From Purshia tridentata (taxonomy: Eukaryota > Streptophyta > Magnoliopsida > Rosales > Rosaceae), in NCBI GenBank assembly GCA_003254885.1, contig QANT01001427.1, positions 41,742 through 105,741 of the forward strand: 64,000 nt of DNA, in the 5' to 3' direction. Shown piece after piece: positions 11,669 through 23,562 of the stretch (position 1 is its first letter; each line of letters starts with the position of its first letter). The position numbers and the translations under genes were made by a program. The notes beneath the pieces were generated by a model. That model was not told where the DNA came from. It saw only the letters and a list, made by a program, of their open reading frames with translations, and ran no database searches.

Positions 11669-14600
11669 TTATGACCGACATGCATTGAAGATCTCACCCC
11701 GCATTACATCAATTGGCATATGCTCAAGCGTGTATCGCTCAGGGCCCAAGTACAAACCCGTCTTCTCAAGGAGAGCAAGCCCTTCATCTCTACCATATTT
11801 TGAAGTATATAGTCTGAGGTACTCAATGTCCTGATAAAGCACCCACACAAATTTCAAATCAACATGAAATAGGAATTAGAACATTATAAAATAAATAAAT
11901 AAAAAAACCCACCATACATGCAGGTTTTGAGTTGCACCATCCATGGAAACACAGTTTAAAATTGAATTTCTTTGGAGCAAGAAAGGATTCAGTGACTAGT
12001 TTTCCAGATTGTAAACATTTGTGTATTTGCGCAGTCTACATTTTCAAGCATTATAATGAAGACTAATTTGATGGTTAAAAGCAAGAATTTCCTCTGGGTC
12101 GAATATTAGATGTTCAGTAATTCCTTTTGTCCTTTCTGATGAATGGCAGTAATTCCAATAAAAGATTTTGATCACACCAAAACAAACCTTTTTCAAACGA
12201 ATTGCTCTACAATGATTGTATTATATGACTTGAAAAAGAAAAAAAAAAAAAAGAATAAATGAAACTAGAGTGGGGTAAACCGTAAATCTAAATACCTAAT
12301 TATCACGTCTAAATTTCCCTCACCTGCAAACCACTGAGAATGCGCTCTAGTCTGACTGAAGCAACTGGTTCATTTGATGATGAGAACACCTCACCAGGGT
12401 AGAACAAAACTCCATCTCCAGGGGGAAGGCCACGCCTAAATCTTATCTGCTCCCAGGTACATATTCTTTTTCAGTACAATGTAAAAGAGTTTTTCACAAA
12501 TCAATTTCATAAATCATTGAAAATGCAGAAGCAATGCAAATACCTCTGCACTGGGAACTGTTGCCTTCTCATAGCAATTGGCACCCCAATATAAGAATCC
12601 TGTTCCACCTTCTTTCCATACACGCCACATCACAGCACGGTGTTGTGTACCTCGCATCCCAAGGTGCCAATTGGGATGGGGGTCAGATGGTCCCATGCAC
12701 ACATAAGTCCACCACTCCTGCAAAATCAATGAGTATAAATCATTCAGCAAGTAAAAAACGAGATGCCAACATAATTCTTGGAAAATGTATATTCACCATG
12801 CATTTCCCAACTGCAATAATCTCATGCAGCCCACACTTCGCCAAAGAGATAAAATTAAAAAAGCCAACTCTAGGAGTGATAAAAGTTTATATATTTAATG
12901 TTCAAAATTTGGAATGATTTTGTTTCATAGAAATTAAAAATTCATAACATAAAAGAAGCCCAGATTTAAGAAATTTTCCCAACAAAATTAGATGAGTCAA
13001 GCCAAAATTCTGTTACATCACCTCGCCATTTTCTGGTTGTATTTCAGAAATAATATCCTTGACCAGATCCTCTCGATTCCCAAGCACCCATTCACTGAAA
13101 ATATCAAACCAAATTATAGGGATTCTCAGACATTTCCAATAATAACTAAGGAGTGATGCTTGGCTACTCCACATTGGTGAGGTGGCAAGCACTGTTGAAA
13201 ACTAAAAGCATGGGTATTAAAAAAAAATTCAAACACTAGTGGCATTTACAAATATTTCATCATCCCCAGCTCAAACAAAAAAATTAACAAAAAGTTATCA
13301 CAGATATTTTCATTTTTTAGTTTTCTTTAATAAAAGGTTCCTTAGCAGGGACATACAAAACAAATAAACATCAATACCTTGTACAATAAATTTGAGTATG
13401 TGGGCGTAGGAACTTTGGAACTTTTACAAAAGCCTCAAAAGCAGTAGGTGCAAGAGGTGCATCACTTGGCCCTACATGGCGAAAAGAACCATATGAGCAC
13501 ACCTCCAATATAAGAACCAGCCAAATCGAAGGGGACAAAATATAGTAAAATGTATGCCAAGGTTTTTAGTCAAGTACGCATTAAGGAAGAGAAAGATGAG
13601 TCACAATACCACATGGAACTCTATACAATAAACGGGATCAAATCCATTTTCAAGGAATGGATGAATTCATACCACAGTAGTAAGTAGTTAAAACACGAGC
13701 ATCGGGAGCATAGGCATGGATCTCGCTGGCCATGTTGCGGAGGGACTCATATTGCTCCAAATTCAATGGCTGGCACAAATTATTGCATGTACATTAATTT
13801 TGCAAAAGCAAAAAGATAATGCAAAAGTCATCTCTAGAGGTACTACTTTGTGAATTTATCTACCTTAATTGAAAAACCTAAATCAGAGTTTAGGGAGGGG
13901 GGGGCTTCCTACAAAGTCTACTTTCATGACTTCCTATCATTTTGCAATAAAGTTCATACCTCATCCCACAAGTAATAATACGCTTTCTTCCAGTGAGACT
14001 TGGTCCTCAATATCTCAATTTGTTTCTGCAAGTAATCCTTCGCTGCATCACTACTGTGGCACGTCAGCAAATGTATAGAATCTCATCAGTTTTCATCACA
14101 CATATACCTGATAGAAGTGAACTTGGATGACTAACTGTATACCCCGAGTGAGCTGGACCATATGGCAAAGCATAGGCTGCTAATCGTGGGTCTGAAAAAT
14201 ATTCATCTGATTTTGGATGATCAACTGCAACAGAAAGAAAGAAAGAAAGAAAGAAAGAAGACCAGAATACATCAGATTCTGCAAAGCAAATAATACAGCT
14301 TTCTTTGGGGCATATAAAAAAGACAGCAAAATGAGAAATTTTAAGCAATCAGCGCTAACAGCATAAGTAATTGACAATAGCAGAATAATCTATGGCTTGC
14401 TCATAAGTACCTGGCCAAGGGCAGGTATATGTCAAAACACGCATACTATCACCCCATCTGCAAAAATATGGACTGATTCTATATTGAAGAAGCCAATTAA
14501 AATGCTGATCAAATGCTTCATACCACTCATCACTCCCATGTTCAACACCAAAACGATCCTCGATTACAGTATCAGATATCTAAAATATGGTTAAAGATGC

Positions 14601-17600
14601 AATTATGTGATCAGTAATATGGTTAAAGTTGTGATAAACATGGAATAGAACATCATTTTAAATATAATTTTGGTCCTTGTCATAAGAACAACATGCATAT
14701 ATCTTCACACATGGTATTATCTTACAGCAGGGAATTAATGGTTCCCTTTTTAAATGCCACACTTACTGATAAATCTGTATTCTGCTCAGTTACTTGAATA
14801 TAACAAAGTATGTAACCTCCCCAATAAGCTCACGTCATGTATTGGTTTCCACTCTAGTGTGCTTATACTAAAACATCTGGTGCACATTTGCCTATGTTTG
14901 CTTTAATCTCCATATTGACTTGACCTCTGCTTGTATAAGACTACTCTTTAACATAAAGAGAGAACTTGCAATATAAATAAAAAAAATTTAAACTTGCCCA
15001 AATACTACTTTTTAATAGGACACAGGATACACCAAATACAGCAGGAAGTGATGGAGTTGCAGGAAGAATGAAGTCCCAAACTGTTATATTTATCTTCACA
15101 CGTACTGAAAGGCTCGAAATAACATCTTCCTCCATCATATCAAGTGGCCCATTATGTGAATAGTCAGAAAATAATGGAGACAGGAGAACTCTTCTTAAAG
15201 ATGTAGTTGCAGATTTCACTCTGTCTACCTAAAAACACAACGCTCAAATGAACAGCTAATTACACTGCCAAAAAGAAACAGAATAATAGAGCTATATACA
15301 AATTTTAATTTGAAAACCAACCACTTCATCCACCGGTTTTCCATCAATGGGCTCCACAATTTCAAGACAGCTTTGAAGTTCCCTATAAAGTTGATGCTTC
15401 TCAGCTTTGCCTAAGCATTGTGCTGGAGTCCTGTACCAAGTCAGAATCAATGATTGTAGAGAACTCCAATTCATATTTCAAAGTATAGGAGACGGATTTC
15501 TAATACTACTGAATGGCTAAAGAGCTAAGACAGTAATACTGACTAAAAACAAGAGCACAGCTAGCAAAGCAACTGAAATAAATGGGAAGAGACTCACTCT
15601 GCATCTGCCTTTGTAGCAGTTATGATGATCTCCCCCTCATACTGACCTGGGGGTTGCACACTAGGAACGTCAATGGAAACCCAAACTGCAGTAGTCTCTC
15701 TAGAAGCACCAGAGGGGAGGAGACAGAGAGGGAGAAAACATATTATGTCAGTCTCTTGCAATAATTTGGCTTATACATAAGACTTTCAGATCACTAAGGC
15801 AGTCAGTACCCTGGTAACAGGATTAGTTGACTGACTGGAAGATCAAGGGGCACAAGAGCATCTGGGACACCCAATATGGGAACCACACGCCGCAACTTTA
15901 ATGATTGTCCAACAACCAACCTGCCCACAGCCAATACCAGAAAATTATGAATAGGAAGAGTAATTGTAAACCTGCATCAAGAAAATATGACTGCAAGGAA
16001 CTGACCGATCACCAGATGTGGAGCATATGTCACTACACTGGACCTGCACCACCCCTGCATTTCCATGACCATCCCAGGAAACTTTTGGACGGATTGCAAT
16101 TTGGATACTTTCTCTCTCATTTCTAGCAGCCAGAAGATTAACCTTCAAATAAACCAAATTTAGGAGCAAGAACACTGCAGTAACTCAAAAACAGCAGAAC
16201 TTGTGCTTTGAACTGCCTATGAAGAAAATAATTCACCAATATGCTGGTGTGCACAATTTACAATGTCTACATATTTTAACAGCAATTACATGGAACAAAT
16301 AAAATTAACAGCCTCTGGTGGCAAGGTATCTGTTCATTATTTACTAACCAATTGACATGTCAACCATTCGACTAAAAACTAATATTGAGGCACATATAGA
16401 TAAAAATAAAAATAAAAATGCATAAATCATTCTCAGATGTGATAAGAATTGTGAACCAAAATTACATTAGGTGTGAGATATGCCACCTAAGCACCTTACC
16501 CTCCATTTTCAATTTATGTCATGTAATTTATAGTATTGAGAGGGTAGTTAACAAGACACCATTAAAATCATGGAACTATACATACAGGCTCCAAATGTCT
16601 AGGCATTTCTTGTGGTCCAACATTTGCTGTGCTTGGCATGCACCATACATGCACTAAATCTGCAGTTGGAACCTCTTTAGGGTCAACTGATCCCTTAAGT
16701 GGATTTGAACCTTGTAAGCCAGCATCGATCCATCCATATGCCGTCCCGCCTCCAGCAACACCTTCAACTGGTGGAGCAATGACGTCATGAGGATTCCCTG
16801 GTAGGTAAATCAACATTTAATAGAATAAAAGAAAACCAGTTAATGAAATTTAACAATGTTTGATTATTGAAACGCTCAAAGAAGTTAAAAAAGGAAGCAT
16901 CCCCCAAGAATTCATCTGTCTGCTACGTGATTTGGTTCCTTAATAGGGAAGAGAAAAAATAAATACTGAGATTCATATTACTAGCTGATATGAAGTATAA
17001 TATACTAGCTGATATGATATACAATATAAAATAATGGAGAGTGAATCAGTAATAATTTAATTAGCTAAACTAACATGAAGGTGATTCAAAAGCACGCATT
17101 GACGCTACTAATCCTAGCAAACCCTCATGTAGTATTAATTCAAACCTCCAATAGATTCACATCTTATACAAAAATTTAAAGAAATATGAATCTGTGCATT
17201 CAAAGGTAATTACTATATTTGAAGGAAAATCCAACTCAAAGACACTTTGTTTGTAATCTGTAAAATGGTGGAAACTCTTTGCGCATTTCCTAAACCCAAT
17301 TCTACAAAACGAATTCATAAACCTACCACAAAAATTTAAAGTTTCTAACGGCTTTTCAAGTAAATAAGCTTCGTCGATCATCTAAGCAAAAATACAAACA
17401 GTAACGCGTATGAAAAGGCCCTGGACGATGAGAAGTAAACTAACATATAAAACAGAAGAAGAAAAAGTTCAGTTTCCGATAGATTACAGTGAAATAAAAT
17501 AAAATGTCGGACTATAAGCGTTTGCTGTAAGATTCCAATTTTAATTTCCTATATACTTATGCCTCCATTTTTCTCGGGAACCAAACAGTGCATTCAGGAA

Positions 17601-17741
17601 TCAGGAAACCGAGTAATTTGTCGAAATAACGGTACAAAATTGAACAACCACCGACTGAAACCAAACATTAAATTAACAACAGCATTTGAAGAGCGAAGCG
17701 AGAAAGCGAAGCAATCGCTGGGACTAACCTGAGTCATCCAT
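11669..17741 (-). CDS. DUF4091 / glycoside hydrolase 123-like protein, 16 exons
   Basis: Coding exons are 17741-17729, 16797-16586, 16142-16006, 15920-15810, 15699-15598, 15430-15322, 15228-15031, 14579-14411, 14224-14143, 14050-13960, 13769-13673, 13471-13378, 13094-13022, 12717-12544, 12446-12324 and 11830-11669. They join in frame to 648 residues. The N-terminal half looks like a beta-sandwich (VWVSIDVPSVQPPGQYEG). The C-terminal half has the features of DUF4091/GH123 catalytic barrels: a WDEP turn (exon 10/11 junction), HLGMRGTQHRAVMWRVWKEG, GFLYWGAN, and an end rich in IEYLRLY and GRDEGLALLE. GH123 enzymes of bacteria are N-acetylgalactosaminidases; the plant substrate is not known to me. 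Exon 1 encodes only four residues and a split glycine, and begins at the only suitable ATG (MDDSGNPHD). No signal peptide is visible. Conserved acidic residues are present, so hydrolase activity is possible but inferred. Confidence 0.88.
14228..14258. repeat. GAAA microsatellite in an intron
   Basis: A run of AAGA/GAAA units lies immediately upstream (on the gene strand) of the exon beginning at 14224 of the DUF4091 gene. On the minus strand it forms part of the polypyrimidine tract of that acceptor, so length changes could affect splicing. Confidence 0.85.
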
Positions 17742-17759
17742 TTCGGGAAATTAGAAAAA

Positions 17760-18962
17760 GATCGGCGATGTCTTCCTGCGAGCTCGGTTTCCAGGTGAAG
17801 CAGCAGGGAGTCGCCTAAGGCTGAGGCTGAGTCCTGGGGGAAATGATCTGTTTCGCGGGTAGTCTGGTTAGAGCGAAAATGCGTTGCCAGTTAAAGGAGG
17901 CGAAAAGTGATACATAACTATATGAGCATTCCAGATTTTTTCATAAATGCACACCCCTTGTTGCTATTTCCACTCTCTATCGTTGGAGGTGTTGTGCCTT
18001 TCGGCCCTTTCCACTCTCATTTTTAGTTTTTTTTTTTTTTCATATAATAAAATATTGTAAAATGATCATATATATTTTTTTTAGCCAACTGAAAATTATT
18101 ATGCCTAAAAGACTACACTCCATTAAAGTTCAATGAGCAATATGAATGGTTTAGCATGATAGCAAGATAGCATCACAATAAACTAAGTTATGAAATTCCA
18201 TAAACTTTCGTTATTTTATTTTATGGAATAATTTTCCTATATTTTGTTTAAAAGGTATACATATGTGGGTTTTATGAAGATAAAAATAAAATTATCGCTT
18301 TCATCTCTTTCATCTCTTTTATATATACTCTCATTCAATAATGGTCCAATTATCCAAACATTTAAATAGTTTATTTGTTAGTAATAAATGAAATGCAAGA
18401 TAGGTCCGAATTAAATTAATATGACACCATCCCTATATTGAATGAACTAATTCAGTAAACAAATTTGTTAAGGGTAACATTCTTCATTATGTGGATTCAA
18501 TGGGTTGTATAGACTAGAGGGTAATCATGATTGCAAATGTCTAACATTCGAATTTCATTATAAAAAAAAGTAAATAAAATTGTTTTTGATGTATGGAGTA
18601 TGGAGAGCCAGGCCCAATAAAAAAGTATGAGGAACCAGGCCCAAAAAGCTACACGTGTGGAGAGCTAGCCCAAAAATTAAAAGGTGTAAGTGGGGCAAAT
18701 ACAATAATTAATTAATGGACAAAATTGCCCTTCGTACTTCTGAGTGTCGTTCCTCAATTTGCCGTAAAATAAAGCAACACTGCGCCTCGATACAAATAGT
18801 TCGACTGCTGCTCCCTCTTCTATTACAAAAGTTACGGAACCAATTCAATTCCACCATAGCCTTGTAGCAGTGGAGCGAACGGCGGTTTTTCTGAAATAGT
18901 AGGGTTTAGGTTTTGTACCTGAGCCACAACCAGTGAGCGAGGAACCCAAAGGTCAAACAGCC
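17760..18962. other. Divergent promoter region between the DUF4091 gene and CSN4
   Basis: The two genes are transcribed away from each other from this 1.2-kb stretch. It is AT-rich with a T-run near 18027. Near the CSN4 side it contains a group of GGCCCA/GCCCA boxes and a G-box. No coding sequence is seen. Confidence 0.6.
18611..18672 (+). promoter_or_regulatory. Site II-like GCCCA boxes and G-box upstream of CSN4
   Basis: GGCCCA occurs at 18611-18616 and 18638-18643, GCCCA at 18668-18672, and the G-box CACGTG at 18652-18657. The reverse complement TGGGCC/TGGGC is the site II element bound by TCP factors in plant housekeeping promoters. The cluster is about 290 bp upstream of the CSN4 start codon. 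A regulatory role is inferred. Confidence 0.5.
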
Positions 18963-21900
18963 ATGGAGAGTGCCTTCGCGAGCGCCTCTGCTATCTCAGA
19001 CCAGAGGCAAAAGATCGAGCAGTATAAGCACATTCTCTCAACCGTGATTTCCTCGAACGACGTCGTCCAGGCCAAGAAGTTCATCGATCACAGTTAAATT
19101 CCTAATACTCTTTCTCATTTGTTTCCGAACCTTGTTCTTTTTTTTCTTTTTCCTTTTTGTGGAGCAACTTGTTGAGGCCTATATGTGTTTCTCGTGTACA
19201 CTTCAGTGTTGTCGGACGATGTCCCTTTGGTGGTTTCGCGGCAAATTTTGCAGACTTTTGCGCAAGAATTAGGGCAGTTAGAGCCGGAGACCCAGAAGGA
19301 GATTGCTCACTATTCCCTTGCTCAGATTCAGCCTCGGGTCGTTTCATTTGAAGAACAGGTTCGTTTTGGTTTTTTTCTTTTTTTAATGTTTTCATCTATA
19401 TAATAATATCGAGAATCAGCCATTTGCACTTATTTTCTTCGAATCCTTTGAGGTTGTATTTCATATTACCTCCTAGTTACTTGTTATTGAGGAATTTCGT
19501 TATGTAAGTTTGTTGAGAATTGAGATTGATGGACTTCTCCATGTGGATTTCTTTACTTTGATTATATGGTTTCATGTGTTGCAGGTGCTGATAATAAGAG
19601 AGAAACTTGCGGAATTGTACGAGTCTGAGCAGCAGTGGTCAAAAGCAGCTCAGATGCTTAGTGGCATTAGTCTAGACTCTAGCATGAGGTCTGAGAATCA
19701 GATCCTTTTGTTTATTTAGTGTCTTATTTCTCATTAGAATGGATTCTGGGAATAACAATTCATATGTTTTTTATATTCCTTCAGAGTGATCGATGACACA
19801 TTCAGGTTATCAAAATGTGTCCAAATTGCTCGCCTATATCTTGAGGTATGGATTTATTTTTTAATAGGATGTGTTAATAACTTAATATATATAGAGGTAA
19901 TGGTGTAATTGCAGATGAAGTTTTGTACATTGGTTTTGTAGGATGATGATGCTGTCAATGCAGAAGCCTTTATTAATAAAGCTTCGTTCTTGGTTAGCAA
20001 CAGTCAGCATGAAGTATTGAATTTACAATATAAGGTTTGACATTGTTGGGTCAGTGAAATTAATTGGATTCAAGTCTGCGTGCTTTTAGCATTTCTTAAT
20101 TGCCTCTATCCCTCGTTTTCATACTATCAGGTTTGCTATGCAAGGATTTTAGATCTAAAGAGGAAGTTCTTGGAAGCAGCATTACGTTATTATGACATTT
20201 CTCAGATTGAAAAGAGGCAAATTGGAGATGAGTATGTCAAGTTTAATTGATCTAGACTCATGAATTTGTTTTGATGATCTGTATATGGAGTATGAATAAC
20301 TGTATAACGAGTATGAATAATATATATGGTTGACTTGTGATAATTGTGGCGTGCTTTTTCTCTCCACCTTTTTCTCCCCACTTTTTTCATTCTGGTTATA
20401 TGTGACACTTGAATAAAAAATCATACAAGTTCATTCATATTGTTGCAGAGAGATTGATGAGGAAGCACTGGAGCAAGCCCTATCTGCTGCAGTTACATGT
20501 ACAATTTTGGCTGCTGCAGGACCCCAACGGTCTCGTGTTCTTGCCACTCTCTACAAGGTAAACTTCTTTACCTGGTGATTATTAATTTGATGTTCATTTC
20601 ACATTTTGTTGATACCTTGGGGTTTTGATTCAGGATGAGCGATGCTCAAAATTGAAAATTTATCCAATACTCCAAAAGGTTCTCTCTCTCTCTCTCTCTC
20701 TCATACATGCCCAGACAGTTTTGTATAATCTTTTGCCTTTTTTCTTCCTCCTTCCGTACATTACACTTGCTGTTGCTTTAATGGGTATCTATATTAATTA
20801 GGTGTATTTGGAGAGAATTTTGAGGAAACCAGAAATTGATGCATTTTCTGAAGAGTTGAAACCACATCAGGTTATAAACTTTCTTCCCCTCTATTTCAGA
20901 TGTTGCATCTGTACAAATACTTTTTGTTGGAAGCCATAATAGTTATGTTATTTTTATTTCAACAGAAAGCACTTCTACCGGACAATTTTACAGTGCTAGA
21001 TCGTGCAATGATTGAACATAATCTTCTTAGTGCCAGCAAACTTTACACAAATATAAGGTTGGAGATATGTTCCCGTTTATTTTTCTTTCAATTTATGTTC
21101 ATTTAGTGGGACCATTTGTTCTATTTTTCTTGATTTCTGTGGCAGTTTTGATGAGTTGGGCACCTTGCTGGGAATTGAGCCTCATAAGGTACTGTTTTCT
21201 TTTGCTCTGCTGCTAGAACTGCATTTTAAATAGTTCTCTTACACACCAAATAAAAGTTGGTTTGAAAGGGTTGGTATTATTGACTTGATATGTTTTTTTA
21301 AGAAATTGACTTGATGTGTTTCTGCTTTTGATTGCTTTGTGGTAATTTACTGTGAAATAGTGGCTGTACCATTAAATCTGCTTTCTAACATTATTTAAGG
21401 CTTCCCATTTACTGTGGTAATTGACGTGTTTTCTGAACTCCTAAAAGTCTATATTTCGGTTATGTTCAGTCTTGTGTTTTACCTTGTCATACAATAGCCC
21501 TGCTCCTTTTAGCTCCAATGAGTTAGATTTCTGTTCTCATTCATCTCTCTTCCTCTCTCTCTCTATTAACAATATATTATGGTTCATGTTTCCTCAAAAG
21601 GGTTAAATATGTGGCTTGCAGGCTGAGAAGATTGCATCAAGAATGATATATGAGGATAGAATGAGGGGATCTATTGATCAGGTATGATTTACAACTTGTT
21701 GCTTATGTCAATCATGAATGGCTCAAAGTCATCTCTGCTTATGATATAGAAATTGGGCCTAATTCGTTGCAGGAACCACTTCCAGTTTTCATTTGATGAG
21801 AACTATAAATGTTCTTTAATCCCTTTGTGGTCTGAGTTTCATTTTGTATTCAGGAAAGCTGCAGAATATGTCTTGCTTTCACTATGACAAACTAAAAGCT

Positions 21901-22438
21901 TCGCAAATTGATGGAAGTGGAAATATGTTTATAATTTAACATGCTTTACATCTCCTATCTACCTCTTTTACTGGGATGAATGAGATTCAAGAATAGTTTG
22001 TTTGACTTTGCAATCCATTCAAAATAAGTGACTTTTTGTTACAAGCTTTATTTCTATCTTTTACATCCCAGCATTTATCTGAGAAGTTCTATAATAGGTG
22101 GAAGCTATCATTCATTTTGAGGATGACACTGAAGAGCTGCAACAATGGGATCAGCAGGTAATTATCTGCCTCAATTAGCATCCAATAATCAATATTTGTT
22201 GGGTAGTGCTTGGAGTTCAAAATTTTACAAATTCTGTTCCACAATATGTCAATGTTTCTGCACTGTCATTTGTAAAGTAGTTTTAAAGTGCCATGTACCT
22301 CTCTCCATCTCTCGTTTAGGGAACTTTCTTAGTTTTCTTCTCATTTGGTGACTATATTTGCAGATTGTTGGCCTGTGTCAAGCGCTCAATGACATTTTGG
22401 ATAGCATGGCAAAGAAGGGCTTGGCAATTCCTGTCTAA
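18963..22438 (+). CDS. CSN4: COP9 signalosome complex subunit 4
   Basis: Fourteen exons (18963-19092, 19207-19358, 19585-19688, 19785-19845, 19942-20034, 20131-20231, 20449-20557, 20634-20678, 20802-20870, 20966-21057, 21146-21188, 21622-21681, 22098-22157, 22364-22438) encode 397 residues, the same length I recall for Arabidopsis CSN4. Diagnostic segments are [15 protein letters not shown] near the start, [57 protein letters not shown], and in the C-terminal PCI domain [19 protein letters not shown] and [18 protein letters not shown]4 is a PCI subunit of the nuclear complex that removes NEDD8 from cullins and represses photomorphogenesis. The start lies just after CAGCC with good context. 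All junctions are GT-AG and the reading frame is intact. A CT microsatellite (20680-20701) sits in intron 8. Confidence 0.97.
20680..20701. repeat. CT microsatellite in CSN4 intron 8
   Basis: A TC run begins within a few bases of the donor site at 20679. It is short and shows no sign of affecting the frame. Confidence 0.85.
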
Positions 22439-23562
22439 TCTTTGTTGATGTGGCTTCAGAAATTGGAAGTTAATTTGTTTTCATCTATATACATTTGGAT
22501 AACCATCGAAAATTACTTATGAAATAAAATGCTTAGATTAGCTTCAGACAGTAGGTTCAATTTCATATTCTCTGACAATGACTTTTCTATTTCCATGAAA
22601 ATGATACATGCATAATTTTGTTGTGGTCGGTTATGGTAATCACGCTTACGGCAGTGTCGCATGATTATGTTACAGGAGAATTTACTGTGTTTTGGTTGTG
22701 GGCGCTTTAAGGTTTTGGTTGTGGAGTTTGATGGGTTGTGATGATGAGTGTAGAGTCTGGAAACATTAGATTTGTTACGGGAGAATTTGGTTGTGCGACC
22801 TGTTGGTTTTGACGCTTTATTTTATTAGCGTCCTAAACACATTTTATTTATTTCGTTTTTGTTTTTGTTTTTAAATTACTTGTGAGTAGATTAAAATATA
22901 GGATCTGCCTTTTCTTCCTGACTTTTAATGTCATTGAGTTACAACCCAAGATGAGGCAATCACATGGACGAGAACATCAAGTTATCATATTAAGAACAAT
23001 TATAATTAGGGAAATTTTCAAGATTTGATGTCCTTCATTTAAGAGGAAAAAAAATCATTATTTTTGAATTTATAATTTAATGATTAAAACCGTTTATATT
23101 TTAAAATATTAAAATATCACTATTACAAAAAAATCAATCAAATCTAAAACTGTTTAACCAGTTAATTAGTATTTATTTGGACAATTTAAATAATCAAGCA
23201 ATTATCAATTTTACTTAAGGGACTTAAAAACATGTAGGATTCCAATTATAAAATGGACTGCCGTGTTGTACCGAGAGAGAATGTTCTTCCTGAGACTTAT
23301 TATAATTAATATAATTAAGCAATTTCTTGTTAAGAGGAAGAAAACTAAATTTATTGGAATAGATGTATGCGTGTTAGTGTAAGGGTTAATAAAAATATTT
23401 TTTTGTTCTGTAGTTTTATTTTTGATTGAAGACTTTGAAGTGAGGTTACACATACAAACAGAGAAAAGTTCAAATGGCCCTAAACTGCCAAATGAATGGT
23501 CTATGAACTAAAGGTTTAAACGAACTTCTGAAGTAAAAGCTGATAAAATTTGATTATACTGG
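22439..23562. other. Intergenic, convergent 3' ends
   Basis: CSN4 and the At1g75140-like gene converge here. The first 200 bases probably hold the CSN4 3' UTR (AATAAA-like signal near 22524). The remainder is AT-rich with no gene; the minus-strand frame at 23211-23453 looks like chance. Confidence 0.55.
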
